64,000 nucleotides of DNA from Streptomyces olivoverticillatus (GCF_014203555.1 NZ_JACHJH010000001.1:544013-608012); one strand, 5' to 3'; counted from the first letter of the stretch, positions 28,745 through 38,159 are shown. Program-made: numbers and translations. Notes: generated by a model not told the origin, from the sequence alone.

Positions 28745-29590
28745 TTGGCCACTGGCACCGACCCCGAAACCACCGCCGACGCGGGCGCCCGCACCGCGCG
28801 CGGCGGCGTCGACACCCCCTCGCGCGCCGCGATCCCCGCCCGCCACCTGCGCCGTGACCGCTGGTGGCTGGCGCCCGCGGGGACGGCCGCCGGGCTGCTG
28901 GCATTCGTCGTCTACTCCACCTGGCGCGCCTTCGCCAACAGCGACTACTACGCCGCGCCCTACGTCTCGCCCTTCTACTCCCCCTGCATCGCGCACAACT
29001 GCGTGCCGATGGGGGGCGGAGCGGACTGGGACTGGATCGGCCCGTGGTGGGGCCTGTCGCCCGCGCTGCTGGTGCTGATCTTCCCGCTGGGCTTCCGGCT
29101 GACCTGCTACTACTACCGCAAGGCCTACTACCGCGGGTTCTGGGCCTCGCCCCCGGCCTGCGCCGTGCCCGAGCCGCACGCGAAGTACACCGGGGAGAGC
29201 CGCTTCCCGCTGATCCTGCAGAACGTCCACCGCTACTTCTTCTACTTCGCGGTGCTCGTCGCGGGCATCCTCACCTACGACGCCGTGCTGGGCTTCCGGG
29301 ACGGGACGGGGGCCTGGGGCCACATGGGTCTGGGCACGCTCGTCCTCCTCGCCAACATCGTGCTCATCTGGGCCTACACCCTCTCCTGCCACTCCTGCCG
29401 GCACATCGTCGGCGGGCGGCTGCGCACCTTCTCCAAGCACCCGGTGCGCTACCGCCTGTGGGGCTGGGTCAGCGTGCTCAACGCCCGGCACATGCAGCTC
29501 GCCTGGGCGTCGCTGGTGAGCGTGGCGGTGGCCGACTTCTACGTGTATCTGGTCGCCAGCGGCGCCTTCGACGATCCGCGCTTCTTCTAG
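28745..29590 (+). CDS. Succinate dehydrogenase/fumarate reductase membrane subunit (cytochrome b-like)
   Basis: A 281-residue integral membrane protein with about five transmembrane segments (starting near residues 41, 99, 150, 186 and 250). Candidate haem or quinone-site histidines occur in NVHRYFFYF, SCHSCRHIVGG and NARHMQLAW. Position directly before the flavoprotein and iron-sulphur genes identifies it as the membrane anchor of a single-subunit type. The start is TTG 28745 with GGAG at 28734-28737; no ATG is available nearby. A Cys pair and CHSC cluster give it an unusual cysteine content. Confidence 0.8.
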   Translation: MATGTDPETTADAGARTARGGVDTPSRAAIPARHLRRDRWWLAPAGTAAGLLAFVVYSTWRAFANSDYYAAPYVSPFYSPCIAHNCVPMGGGADWDWIGPWWGLSPALLVLIFPLGFRLTCYYYRKAYYRGFWASPPACAVPEPHAKYTGESRFPLILQNVHRYFFYFAVLVAGILTYDAVLGFRDGTGAWGHMGLGTLVLLANIVLIWAYTLSCHSCRHIVGGRLRTFSKHPVRYRLWGWVSVLNARHMQLAWASLVSVAVADFYVYLVASGAFDDPRFF

Positions 29591-29608
29591 GAGAGGTCCT
29601 CTATTCCA

Positions 29609-31549
29609 ATGCCACAGGTCGACACCCAGTCCTGGGACGTGGTCGTGGTGGGCGCCGGTGGCGCCGGGCTGCGGGCCGCCATCGAGGCGCGCGAGCAGGG
29701 GATGCGCTGCGCGGTGATCTGCAAGTCGCTGTTCGGCAAGGCCCACACGGTCATGGCGGAGGGCGGTATCGCCGCCTCCATGGGCAACGTCAACCAGCGC
29801 GACAACTGGCAGGTCCACTTCCGCGACACCATGCGGGGCGGCAAGTTCCTCAACAACTGGCGGATGGCCGAGCTGCACGCCCAGGAGGCCCCCGACCGGG
29901 TCTGGGAGCTGGAGGCCTGGGGGGCGGTCTTCGACCGCACCGCCTCCGGCCTGATCTCCCAGCGCAACTTCGGCGGCCACGAGTACCCGCGCCTGGCGCA
30001 CGTCGGCGACCGTACGGGCCTGGAGCTGATCCGCACCCTCCAGCAGAAGATCGTCTCCCTCCAGCAGGAGGACGAGGAGGAGTACGGGGACCACGAGGCG
30101 CGGCTGAAGGTCTTCCAGGAGTGCACGGTGACCCGGGTGCTCAAGACCGCGGGCGACCGCGTCGCGGGCGTCTTCGGCTACGAGCGCGAGTCCGGCCGCT
30201 TCTTCGTCATCGAGGCGCCGGCCGTGGTGCTGGCCACCGGCGGCATCGGCAAGTCCTTCAAGGTCACCTCGAACTCCTGGGAGTACACCGGCGACGGGCA
30301 CGCGCTGGCGCTGCTCGCCGGGGCGCGCCTGGTCAACATGGAGTTCGTGCAGTTCCACCCCACGGGCATGGTCTGGCCGCCGTCCGTCAAGGGCATCCTG
30401 GTCACCGAGTCCGTGCGCGGCGACGGCGGGGTGCTGCGCAACAGCGAGGGCAAGCGGTTCATGTTCGACTACATCCCGGACGTCTTCCGGGAGAAGTACG
30501 CCGAGTCCGAGGACGAGGGCGACCGCTGGTACACCGACCCCGACCACAACCGCCGCCCGCCCGAGCTGCTCCCGCGCGACGAGGTGGCCCGCGCCATCAA
30601 CGCCGAGGTCAAGGCCGGGCGCGGCTCCCCGCACGGCGGGGTGTTCCTGGACGTCTCCACCCGGATGCCCGCCGAGGAGATCCGGCGCAAGCTGCCCTCG
30701 ATGCACCACCAGTTCAAGGAGCTCGCGGACGTCGACATCACCGCCGAGCCCATGGAGGTGGGCCCCACCTGCCACTACGTGATGGGCGGCGTCGAGGTCG
30801 ACCCGGACACCGCCGCCGCGGCCGGGGTGCCCGGCCTGTTCGCGGCCGGAGAGGTGGCCGGCGGCATGCACGGCTCCAACCGGCTGGGCGGCAACTCCCT
30901 CTCCGACCTGCTGGTCTTCGGCCGCCGGGCGGGGCTGTACGCAGCCCGGTACGCGGCCGCGCTGGAGGCCGCCGCCCGGCCCGCGGCCTCGCCCGCGGAC
31001 ATCGAGCTGGCGGAGGCGGAGGCGCTGCGCCCGTTCGGCGCGGAGGGCGGCGCCGAGAGCCGGGGCGCGGCCGAGAATCCGTACACCCTCCACCAGGAGC
31101 TCCAGCAGTCCATGAGCGATCTGGTCGGCATCATCCGCAAGGAAGGGGAGATGCAGCAGGCGCTGCGGGGCCTCGCGGGGCTGCGGGCGCGGGCCCGGCG
31201 GGCCGGGGTCGAGGGGCACCGGCAGTTCAACCCGGGCTGGCACCTGGCACTCGACCTGCGCAACATGCTGCTGGTCAGCGAGTGCGTGGCGCGGGCGGCG
31301 CTGGAGCGCACGGAGAGCCGGGGCGGGCACACGCGCGACGACCATCCGGCGATGGACCGGCAGTGGCGGCGCGTCAACCTCGTGTGCCGGCTGGCGGACG
31401 AGAGCGCGGAGCCGGCCGTGACGGACTCCGCGCTCGGCCTCGTCCGGCTGGAGCGGCGGGAGACGCCGCCGCTCCGGGCCGATCTGCTGGCGCTCTTCGA
31501 GAAGGAAGAGCTGGCGAAGTACCTGACGGACGAGGAGCTCACCTCATGA
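29609..31549 (+). CDS. sdhA: Succinate dehydrogenase/fumarate reductase flavoprotein subunit
   Basis: A 646-residue FAD subunit oxidising succinate to fumarate (or the reverse) at the inner face of the membrane. The Rossmann motif VVGAGGAGLRAAIEA is at residues 14-28 and His46 in KAHTVMAEGG is the expected covalent FAD attachment site. HGSNRLGGNSLSDLLVFGRR near residues 420-440 holds the substrate/FAD arginines. AGGAGAGG lies upstream of ATG 29609. The stop overlaps the next ATG (ATGA). This set differs from the four-gene sdhCDAB type. Confidence 0.93.
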   Translation: MPQVDTQSWDVVVVGAGGAGLRAAIEAREQGMRCAVICKSLFGKAHTVMAEGGIAASMGNVNQRDNWQVHFRDTMRGGKFLNNWRMAELHAQEAPDRVWELEAWGAVFDRTASGLISQRNFGGHEYPRLAHVGDRTGLELIRTLQQKIVSLQQEDEEEYGDHEARLKVFQECTVTRVLKTAGDRVAGVFGYERESGRFFVIEAPAVVLATGGIGKSFKVTSNSWEYTGDGHALALLAGARLVNMEFVQFHPTGMVWPPSVKGILVTESVRGDGGVLRNSEGKRFMFDYIPDVFREKYAESEDEGDRWYTDPDHNRRPPELLPRDEVARAINAEVKAGRGSPHGGVFLDVSTRMPAEEIRRKLPSMHHQFKELADVDITAEPMEVGPTCHYVMGGVEVDPDTAAAAGVPGLFAAGEVAGGMHGSNRLGGNSLSDLLVFGRRAGLYAARYAAALEAAARPAASPADIELAEAEALRPFGAEGGAESRGAAENPYTLHQELQQSMSDLVGIIRKEGEMQQALRGLAGLRARARRAGVEGHRQFNPGWHLALDLRNMLLVSECVARAALERTESRGGHTRDDHPAMDRQWRRVNLVCRLADESAEPAVTDSALGLVRLERRETPPLRADLLALFEKEELAKYLTDEELTS

Positions 31550-32328
31550 CCTACCAGGCCCACTTCAAGGTGTGGCGGGGTGACAAGGACGGCGGCCGTC
31601 TCGTCGACTACGAGGTGGAGGTCAACGAGGGCGAGGTCGTCCTCGACATCATCCACCGGCTCCAGGCCACCGCCGCGCCCGACCTCGCCGTGCGCTGGAA
31701 CTGCAAGGCGGGCAAGTGCGGTTCGTGCAGCGCGGAGGTCAACGGGCGGCCGCGGCTGATGTGCATGACGCGGATGTCGGTCTTCGATCAGGCCGAGATC
31801 GTCACGGTCACGCCGATGCGGGCGTTCCCGGTGGTGCGGGACCTGGTGACGGACGTGTCGTACAACTACGCGACGGCGCGCGCCATCCCGGCCTTCGTGC
31901 CGCCCCCGGGCCTCAAGCCGTCGGAGTACCGGATGCGGCAGGAGGACGTCGACCGTGTGCAGGAGTTCAGGAAGTGCATCGAGTGCTTCCTGTGCCAGAA
32001 CACCTGCCATGTGGTCCGCGATCACGAGGAGAACAAGGCGGTCTTCGCGGGGCCGCGCTTCCTGATGCGCGTCGCCGAGCTGGACATGCACCCGCTGGAC
32101 GCGGCGGCCGAGGCGGGCATCGACCGCAAGCGGGCGGCGCAGGAACAGCACGGGCTGGGCTACTGCAACATCACCAAGTGCTGCACCGAGGTCTGCCCGG
32201 AGCACATCAAAATCACCGACAACGCGCTGATCCCCCTCAAGGAGCGGGTGGTCGACCGGTCGTACGACCCGCTGGTCTGGCTGGGCGACAAGATCCGCCG
32301 ACGGCGTGGGGACACGGAGCGTCACTGA
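31546..32328 (+). CDS. sdhB: Succinate dehydrogenase/fumarate reductase iron-sulphur subunit
   Basis: A 260-residue electron-transfer subunit. [2Fe-2S] ligands are Cys53, 58, 61 and 73 (WNCKAGKCGSC...LMC). The C-terminal ferredoxin-like domain has Cys144/147/150/154 (CIECFLCQNTC) and Cys207/212 or 213/217 (CNITKCCTEVC) for the [4Fe-4S] and [3Fe-4S] centres. It passes electrons from the flavoprotein to the quinone at the membrane subunit. Translationally coupled to sdhA through the ATGA overlap. Confidence 0.93.
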   Translation: MTYQAHFKVWRGDKDGGRLVDYEVEVNEGEVVLDIIHRLQATAAPDLAVRWNCKAGKCGSCSAEVNGRPRLMCMTRMSVFDQAEIVTVTPMRAFPVVRDLVTDVSYNYATARAIPAFVPPPGLKPSEYRMRQEDVDRVQEFRKCIECFLCQNTCHVVRDHEENKAVFAGPRFLMRVAELDMHPLDAAAEAGIDRKRAAQEQHGLGYCNITKCCTEVCPEHIKITDNALIPLKERVVDRSYDPLVWLGDKIRRRRGDTERH

Positions 32329-32365
32329 GAGGACGCTCTCGGTAGCGTAACCGTCAATACGGCCA

Positions 32366-32371
32366 TACGCT
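32366..32371 (+). promoter_or_regulatory. Candidate -10 box (TACGCT) for a leaderless mRNA
   Basis: TACGCT ends six bases before the GTG at 32378; no Shine-Dalgarno sequence or clear -35 is seen. Confidence 0.45.
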
Positions 32372-32377
32372 CCAAAT

Positions 32378-34318
32378 GTGACGCGGCTTTCCAGGCGGTA
32401 CGGGCCCAGGGCGCCGGGCTGGGCGATAGCCGGCGTCCTGCTCGCGCTGTGCGCCCTGCTGCTGCCGGTCCCGGTGACCGGAGCGCGCGCCGACACGCCG
32501 CTGGACCTGGACTCCTCGGGGCGGATCACCGACACCGTCGGCGCCCTGGGGCGGCGGCGCGCCCAGGTGGAGGCCGCGCTGGACCGGCTGCACACGGCGC
32601 ACCACGTGCAGGTGTACGTGACCTACGTACGCAACTTCTCCGGCCGTGCGGGCCGCACCTGGGCGGACTCCACCGCCGACCGCAACGGCCTGGGGCCGCG
32701 GGACGTGCTGCTGGCCATCGCCACCTTCGGGCACCAGTACGCCGTCTCGGCCGACAAGGACTCCGGCTTCCGGCAGGACCAGCTCGACCGTGTGGCCGCC
32801 GTCGCCATCGCCCCCGCCCTGGAGCAGCACGACTGGGCCGGGGCCGCCATCGGCGCCGCCGACGGCTACCGGGCGGTGCTGGAGGGCAAGCCGGTCAAGG
32901 CGCCCCGCATCCGGCCGGGCGACAGCAACCCGGGCGCAGACGGGCTCGTCCCCGGCGACCGGCGGGTGTGGGTGCCGATCGCCTGCTCCGCCGGGCTCGC
33001 CCTGATCCTGCTCCACCTGGGCGCCCGGCGTGCCGCGCGGCGCCGGGCGGCACGCCGGGCGGTGCTGTCCGCGACCACACCGCCGGGGCTCGCCCGCATG
33101 GCCCAGCCGCTCACGCCGCTGCCGGAGCTGGACGCGGAGGCGGCGCGGAACCTCGTCGGGACCGACGACGCGGTGCACACCAGCGCCGAGGAACTCTTCT
33201 TCGCCACCGCCCAGTTGGGCGAGCGGGCCACCCGCCCGTTCGCGGAGGCCGTCGCCTACGCCAGGGGCGAGCTCGCCCAGGCCTTCCGGCTGCGGCAGCA
33301 GCTGGACGAGGCGCCGCACGAGGACGAGGACATCCGGCGGCACGCCCTGGACGAGATCTGCTCCCGCTGCACCAGCGCCAACCGGCGGCTGGACGCGGAG
33401 TCCTCCGCCTTCGACCGGCTGCGGGGCCTGAGGGCCCACGCGAAGGCGATCCTCGCCCACGCCGAGGCCACGGCCCGGGTGCTGGAGCCCCGCATCGGCA
33501 CGGCGGAGGCCGCGCTGGCCGCCCTCGCGCAGTGCCGCTCGGCCGCGGCGCTCGCGCCCGTCGGCGAACACCCCGCCAAGGCCCGCGACCGGCTGGCGTT
33601 CGCGGGCGCGGCCCTCGCCGAGGCGCGCACGGCGCTGGCCGAGCGGGACGGCAACCGGGCCGCGATATCCCTGCGCGCCGCGGAGGCCGCGCTGTCCCAG
33701 GCCCGCACCCTCGCCGACGCCGTCCTGCGCCACAGCCACGAGCTGACAGGCGCGACGGCGCGGCTTCGCGATGCCGTCGCCGAGGCGGAGGCGGCGCTGC
33801 AAACGGCCCCCGAGGACCACGCCGCCCGGGCCGTCACCGAGGTGCTGGCCGAGACGCGCCGCGCAACGGCCGCCGGCCGCCACGACCCGCGGTCCCTGCT
33901 GCGCCGCGTCGACGCGGCGGCCGCCGGGCTCGGCCACGGTCCCGGCGGCCGCCCGGCGCGGGCGGTGCTCGCGGCGCGCGGCGAGGTGTCGGCGGCGCGG
34001 GACTTCCTCGCCACGCACCGGGGGGCCGTCGGCGCCCCGGCCCGCACCCGGCTCGCCGAGGCGGAGCGGCACCTCGCGCGGGCCGAGGCCGACCCCGAGG
34101 GGGCGGAGCGCGCCTCGGCCCGCGCCGACTCCCTGGCCCGCCAGGCCCGCGCCCTGGCCGAGCAGGACGTCGATGCCTACGACACCCCCTTCGACGACCC
34201 GTGCGCCACGCACCCGGCCCGCGCCCTGGGCGGCGCGCTGCTGGGCGGCATCATCCTGGCGGGCCTGCTCCCGGCGACGTTCGGCGGCGGGGAGACGCGG
34301 GGGCGGCTGGCGGGGTGA
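32378..34318 (+). CDS. TPM-domain membrane protein with long coiled-coil region
   Basis: A 646-residue protein. A signal/anchor segment at residues 14-36 is followed by a TPM_phosphatase-like domain (about 42-168, with LDSSGRITD and LLAIATFGHQYAVSADKDSG). A transmembrane helix lies at about 198-216, then a long Ala/Arg/Glu-rich helical region (about 217-610) and a C-terminal hydrophobic segment (about 615-637). The TPM domain would face outside and the coiled coil the cytoplasm. GTG 32378 is chosen from the leaderless-type -10 box. Proteins of this layout are common in actinobacteria and functionally uncharacterised. Confidence 0.8.
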   Translation: MTRLSRRYGPRAPGWAIAGVLLALCALLLPVPVTGARADTPLDLDSSGRITDTVGALGRRRAQVEAALDRLHTAHHVQVYVTYVRNFSGRAGRTWADSTADRNGLGPRDVLLAIATFGHQYAVSADKDSGFRQDQLDRVAAVAIAPALEQHDWAGAAIGAADGYRAVLEGKPVKAPRIRPGDSNPGADGLVPGDRRVWVPIACSAGLALILLHLGARRAARRRAARRAVLSATTPPGLARMAQPLTPLPELDAEAARNLVGTDDAVHTSAEELFFATAQLGERATRPFAEAVAYARGELAQAFRLRQQLDEAPHEDEDIRRHALDEICSRCTSANRRLDAESSAFDRLRGLRAHAKAILAHAEATARVLEPRIGTAEAALAALAQCRSAAALAPVGEHPAKARDRLAFAGAALAEARTALAERDGNRAAISLRAAEAALSQARTLADAVLRHSHELTGATARLRDAVAEAEAALQTAPEDHAARAVTEVLAETRRATAAGRHDPRSLLRRVDAAAAGLGHGPGGRPARAVLAARGEVSAARDFLATHRGAVGAPARTRLAEAERHLARAEADPEGAERASARADSLARQARALAEQDVDAYDTPFDDPCATHPARALGGALLGGIILAGLLPATFGGGETRGRLAG

Positions 34319-34324
34319 GGCGGC

Positions 34325-36901
34325 TCAGTACAGGCTCAGCAGTGCCTCCACCGCGTCCGGGGCCGGGGAGTCGGCGTCGGGCAGGGAGAGCTCGAACCAG
34401 ACCGTCTTGCCGTGCGGGGTGCGGCGGCTGCCCCAGGCGGCGCTGAGCAGGCCCACCAGCTGCAGGCCGCGGCCGCCCTCGTCCGTGTCGCGGGCGCGGC
34501 GGCGGCGGGGCTGGACCAGACCGCCGTCCCACACCTCGCAGACCAGGGTGCGGTCCAGCAGCAGACGCAGCCGGATCTCCCCCTCGCCGTACCGCAGGGC
34601 ATTGGTGACCAGCTCGCTGACCAGCAGCTCCGTCGTGTCGACCAGGTCGGTCAGGCCCCACGTCTCCAGCTGCTCGCGGGCCAGCTCGCGGGCCTGCGCC
34701 ACCGAGCGGGGCTCGGGCGGCAGCGTCCAGTCGCCGACGCAGCCGGGCTTGAGGCCGCGCAGCCGGGCCATCAGCAGCGCGATGTCGTCCTCGCCGTGGT
34801 GGGTGTCCAAGGCGGTCAGGACGTGGTCGCAGACGTCCTCCAGGGGGCGCCCGGGGTCCGTAAGGGCCTGCCGGAAGGCCTGCAGGCCCTCGTCCAGGGG
34901 GTGGTCGCGGGATTCGACCAGGCCGTCGGTGTAGAGGGCGAGCAGCGCCCCGTCCGGCAGCTCGATCTCCGTCTCCTCGAAGGGCTCGCCGCCCACGCCC
35001 AGCGGCATCCCCGGCGGCACTTCGAGCAGCATCGCGGGCTCGCCCGCCTCGACCAGCACCGGCGGCAGGTGCCCGGCGTTGGCGACCGTGCACCGCCGGG
35101 TGACCGGGTCGTACACCGCGTAGACGCAGGTGGCCAGATACACCTCGGACAGATCCGCGGGCCGTACGCTGCCGCGCACCCCGCGGGAGGCGGACTGCTT
35201 GCCGCCGGGCCGTCCCAGGCCGTGCGCGATCTCGTCCAGCGCGGAGAGCACCTCGGCCGGCTCCAGGTCGAGCATGGCCAGGGTGCGGACGGCCGTGCGG
35301 AGTTCGCCCATGGCGACGGCGGCCCGCAGGCCGCGGCCCATCACATCGCCGACGACCAGCGCCGTGCGGTGCCCGGGCAGCTCGATGACGTCGAACCAGT
35401 CGCCGCCGACCTCGGTCGCCGCGTTGCCCGGCAGATAGCGGCAGGCGATGTCGATCCCGGCGGCCTCCGGGTCGCCGGGCGGCAGCATGCTGCGCTGCAG
35501 GATCAGCGCCCGCTCGTGCTCGCGCCGGTAGAGCCGCGCGTTGTCGATGCAGACCGCGGCGCGGGCGGCGAGCTCGACGGCCAGCGCGGTGTCCCGCTCG
35601 CCGAACGGCTCGCTGCCCTTCGTACGGGAGAACTGCGCCAGCCCCACCACCGTGTCCCGGGCCACCATCGGCACGGCCAGCGTGGAGTGCACCACGGCGC
35701 CGAGCTCGGCGCCGTCCTCGCCCTCCCGGCCCGGCACCACCTGGACGTGTGCGGTGCGCAGCGCCTGGGCGCACGGCGAGTGGAAAGGGTAGCGGTGCAC
35801 CTCGCCGACCTGGATCGGCTTGTAGTCGGCGTCGACCGGCGCTCCGGTCACCGCGCTGGAGTACGCCACGCGCCGCAGCTCCGCGCTGCCGTCGGCGAGC
35901 CCCGGCGGCGCCTCGTCGCCGACGAGCAGGCCTTGGTAGAGGTCGACGGAGGCCAGGTCGCAGAACTGCGGGACGGCAACGGCCAGCAGCTCGCGGGCCG
36001 TGGTCTCCAGGTCCAGCGAATTGCCGATCCGGGCCCCGGCCTCGTTGAGCAGGGCCAGATTGCGGCGGACCCCGGCCGCCTCCCGCTCGGCGCGGCGCCG
36101 TCCGGTGACGTCCGTGGCGATCGCGGCCACCCCGATCGGCCGCCCGCTGCCGCTGTGCAGCCGGTAGAGCGACACCGACCAGCGGCGCCGCTCGCTGCGC
36201 CCGGGCACCGGACCGACGAGCTGAATGTCCGACACCGGCTTGCCGGTGTCGAGCACTTGGCGCAGCGCCGCGGTCAGCCGCTCGGCCTCCGGGCGGGGCA
36301 GGAAGTCGTGCGGTGTGCGCCCCCGGTGCCACTCGGCCGGGCAGCCGAAAGTCTGGGCGAAACTCTCATTGACCCGTAGCAGCGTCAGGTCCGTGCCGAA
36401 GAAGAAGAAGCCGAGCGGAGATTGGCCGAAAACGGCTTCCGAAGCGGCGATGTCCGTCTCTATTCCGCGCAGCGCCCGGACGTCCACGGCGACGCAGAGC
36501 GCGGCGCGGCCGCCCTTGCCGTCCTCACTGGGCATCACGTAGATCTCGGCCAGGCCCTGTTGGCGTCCGTCGCGCTGGTAGGGCACCAGGCCCGTCCAGG
36601 CGCGGCCGTCGGGGCCGCCCTCGCCCAGGAAGGGGGCTTCGGCCCGGTGCCGGGCGCGGCGCGCGTCGAGGGGGGCGAAGACCTCCTGGGGGTCCCGGCC
36701 GACGGCCTGCCGGGCCGTTATTCCGAAGAGCTCGGCCGCCCGGGTGCTCCACTGCTCGATCCGGCCGTCGGTACCGAGGGAGAACGACGCCACGCGGATG
36801 TGGTCGTAAAGGGAGCCGGGCGGGCTGTTCTGCCACATCATCGCCGATGCGGCAGCCGATTCCTCAGGCCTGCCCGCCGTACCCGCTGGCTTTTCGCTCA
36901 C
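34325..36901 (-). CDS. PAS-PAS-GAF-PP2C-HATPase serine phosphatase (RsbU/SpoIIE type)
   Basis: An 858-residue sensor phosphatase with PAS at about 28-140 and 150-268, GAF at about 290-458, SpoIIE/PP2C phosphatase at about 480-714 (metal-binding GGDWFD 499-504 and DDIALL 705-710), and an anti-sigma-like HATPase at about 735-842 (ELVTNALRYG; DEGGRGLQLV). The GTG start at 36901 has GGAGGGG eight bases upstream. Such proteins dephosphorylate anti-anti-sigma factors and can also bind or phosphorylate partners. A free HATPase gene lies just upstream on the same strand. Confidence 0.88.
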   Translation of the reverse strand: MSEKPAGTAGRPEESAAASAMMWQNSPPGSLYDHIRVASFSLGTDGRIEQWSTRAAELFGITARQAVGRDPQEVFAPLDARRARHRAEAPFLGEGGPDGRAWTGLVPYQRDGRQQGLAEIYVMPSEDGKGGRAALCVAVDVRALRGIETDIAASEAVFGQSPLGFFFFGTDLTLLRVNESFAQTFGCPAEWHRGRTPHDFLPRPEAERLTAALRQVLDTGKPVSDIQLVGPVPGRSERRRWSVSLYRLHSGSGRPIGVAAIATDVTGRRRAEREAAGVRRNLALLNEAGARIGNSLDLETTARELLAVAVPQFCDLASVDLYQGLLVGDEAPPGLADGSAELRRVAYSSAVTGAPVDADYKPIQVGEVHRYPFHSPCAQALRTAHVQVVPGREGEDGAELGAVVHSTLAVPMVARDTVVGLAQFSRTKGSEPFGERDTALAVELAARAAVCIDNARLYRREHERALILQRSMLPPGDPEAAGIDIACRYLPGNAATEVGGDWFDVIELPGHRTALVVGDVMGRGLRAAVAMGELRTAVRTLAMLDLEPAEVLSALDEIAHGLGRPGGKQSASRGVRGSVRPADLSEVYLATCVYAVYDPVTRRCTVANAGHLPPVLVEAGEPAMLLEVPPGMPLGVGGEPFEETEIELPDGALLALYTDGLVESRDHPLDEGLQAFRQALTDPGRPLEDVCDHVLTALDTHHGEDDIALLMARLRGLKPGCVGDWTLPPEPRSVAQARELAREQLETWGLTDLVDTTELLVSELVTNALRYGEGEIRLRLLLDRTLVCEVWDGGLVQPRRRRARDTDEGGRGLQLVGLLSAAWGSRRTPHGKTVWFELSLPDADSPAPDAVEALLSLY

Positions 36902-37032
36902 GTGCCCGTCCCCTCCGGCTCATGTGCTCGCACCGGCATCAGAAGGCCGAGTATCCAGCACAGGGGCCCTTCGGAACACGGACTTCACGATCACAGCACG
37001 GTCTCAACCCGCTATGTCTCCTGCCCGCGTTG

Positions 37033-37524
37033 TCAACCGGACAAGCTCAGTTCGAACCACACGGTCTTGCCGGTGGCACCTGGGCGGGTTCCCCAGCGGC
37101 GTGAAGCCAAGGCCACCAATTGCAGTCCGCGGCCCCCCTCGTCGTCGGGATCGGCCGCCCGCTCGCGCGGCGGGTCGGGCAGCGGATCGGAGACCTCCAC
37201 CAGCAGGGTGGGGCCGGCGTGGGAGTACATCCGTACGCCGATGGGCCCGCTCGCGTAGCGCAGGGAGTTGGTGACCAGTTCGCTGACCAGCAGCACGGTC
37301 ACGTCGATGACGCCTTCCAGGCCCCATTCGCGCAGGGTGTCGCGCACGAGCGTGCGGGCGGTCCGTACGGCACCCGCCTCGGCGGGAAAGCTCCACTCGG
37401 CGAAGCCGGGCGTCGATGCCAGGGTCCCTGCGCCATCGCTCACGCCGACCACTTCCCAGACCGCTTGCCGTACCGCTTGCGACCCCCGGCCGGAATGCCC
37501 GGCTTTAGGGATAATAATCAGCAC
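37033..37524 (-). CDS. ATP-binding anti-sigma-like regulator (HATPase_c_2, RsbW/SpoIIAB type)
   Basis: A product of up to 163 residues with one GHKL ATPase domain: N-box LVSELVTNSLRYASGP, G1 DPDDEGGRGLQLVAL and the closing GKTVWFELSL. It resembles the C-terminal domain of the neighbouring phosphatase. Such proteins bind sigma factors or anti-sigma antagonists. I take GTG 37524 as start but see no ribosome site; GTG at VSDGAGTLAS is an alternative about 27 codons later. It shares strand and orientation with the downstream phosphatase across a 131-base gap. Confidence 0.78.
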   Translation of the reverse strand: MLIIIPKAGHSGRGSQAVRQAVWEVVGVSDGAGTLASTPGFAEWSFPAEAGAVRTARTLVRDTLREWGLEGVIDVTVLLVSELVTNSLRYASGPIGVRMYSHAGPTLLVEVSDPLPDPPRERAADPDDEGGRGLQLVALASRRWGTRPGATGKTVWFELSLSG

Positions 37525-37630
37525 ATACCCGGGATAGGGGCCCGACTATCTTCTTCGGCGATCTCCGTCGGCGCCGAGTGACACATTCGGCGTAGCCGGA
37601 CTGTCCCCGGCCACGAAGGCGGACGGAGGG

Positions 37631-38059
37631 TCAGCGGGGTTCTGCTCCGGTCTGCGCTCCGGTCTGCGCGGCGAGCATCCGGGCGGCCTCCGCAACCGCG
37701 GGGCGGTCCTGCTCGAGCCAGTCGACCTCGCCGATCCGGTCCGGGGTGAGCCAGCGCAGCTCGTCGTGGTCCTCAAGGGGGCGGGGCTCACCCGCCAGCA
37801 GCCGTGCCGTCCACACCTGGAGGACGTACGGGGGGCGCAGGGGCCATTCTCCGGCGATGCGCTCCAGCGGCTCGACCTCGATGCCGAGCTCCTCGCGCAG
37901 CTCCCGTACGAGCGCCTCACGGGGCGTCTCGCCGGGCTCCAGCTTGCCGCCGGGCAGCTCCCAGCGGCCGGCCAGCTCGGGCGGGGCGCTGCGCCGCGCG
38001 GCGAGCAGCCGCCCCCGGTCGAAAACCGCTCCGCCCACCACCACGCGCACCGTCGTCAT
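37631..38059 (-). CDS. Nudix hydrolase (MutT-like)
   Basis: A 142-residue hydrolase acting on nucleoside diphosphate-linked substrates, probably an 8-oxo-dGTPase type. The Nudix box is complete, from Gly38 (GKLEPGE) to REALVRELREELGI ending at residue 60, including the metal-binding glutamates. The LPGGK and HDELRWLTP motifs are typical of MutT/CTP pyrophosphohydrolases. ATG 38059 has no Shine-Dalgarno sequence and is eight bases after TAAGCT. Confidence 0.85.
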   Translation of the reverse strand: MTTVRVVVGGAVFDRGRLLAARRSAPPELAGRWELPGGKLEPGETPREALVRELREELGIEVEPLERIAGEWPLRPPYVLQVWTARLLAGEPRPLEDHDELRWLTPDRIGEVDWLEQDRPAVAEAARMLAAQTGAQTGAEPR

Positions 38060-38067
38060 GGGGGCCG

Positions 38068-38073
38068 AGCTTA
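38068..38073 (-). promoter_or_regulatory. Candidate -10 box (TAAGCT) of the Nudix gene
   Basis: TAAGCT on the minus strand ends eight bases before the ATG, compatible with a leaderless or near-leaderless mRNA. Confidence 0.4.
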
Positions 38074-38159
38074 CGGCGCCGTCTGCGGCACGGGGGAGCG
38101 GGGCGCACCGCCAGGGTCAGTGCGCACCTCCCCGCGCCGCAGACGGGCCGCAGGGGCCT

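Noticed and set aside
37524..37526. ATG at 37526 as start of the HATPase gene
   Set aside because: It is out of frame and reaches a stop after two codons; GTG 37524 or a later GTG must be used.
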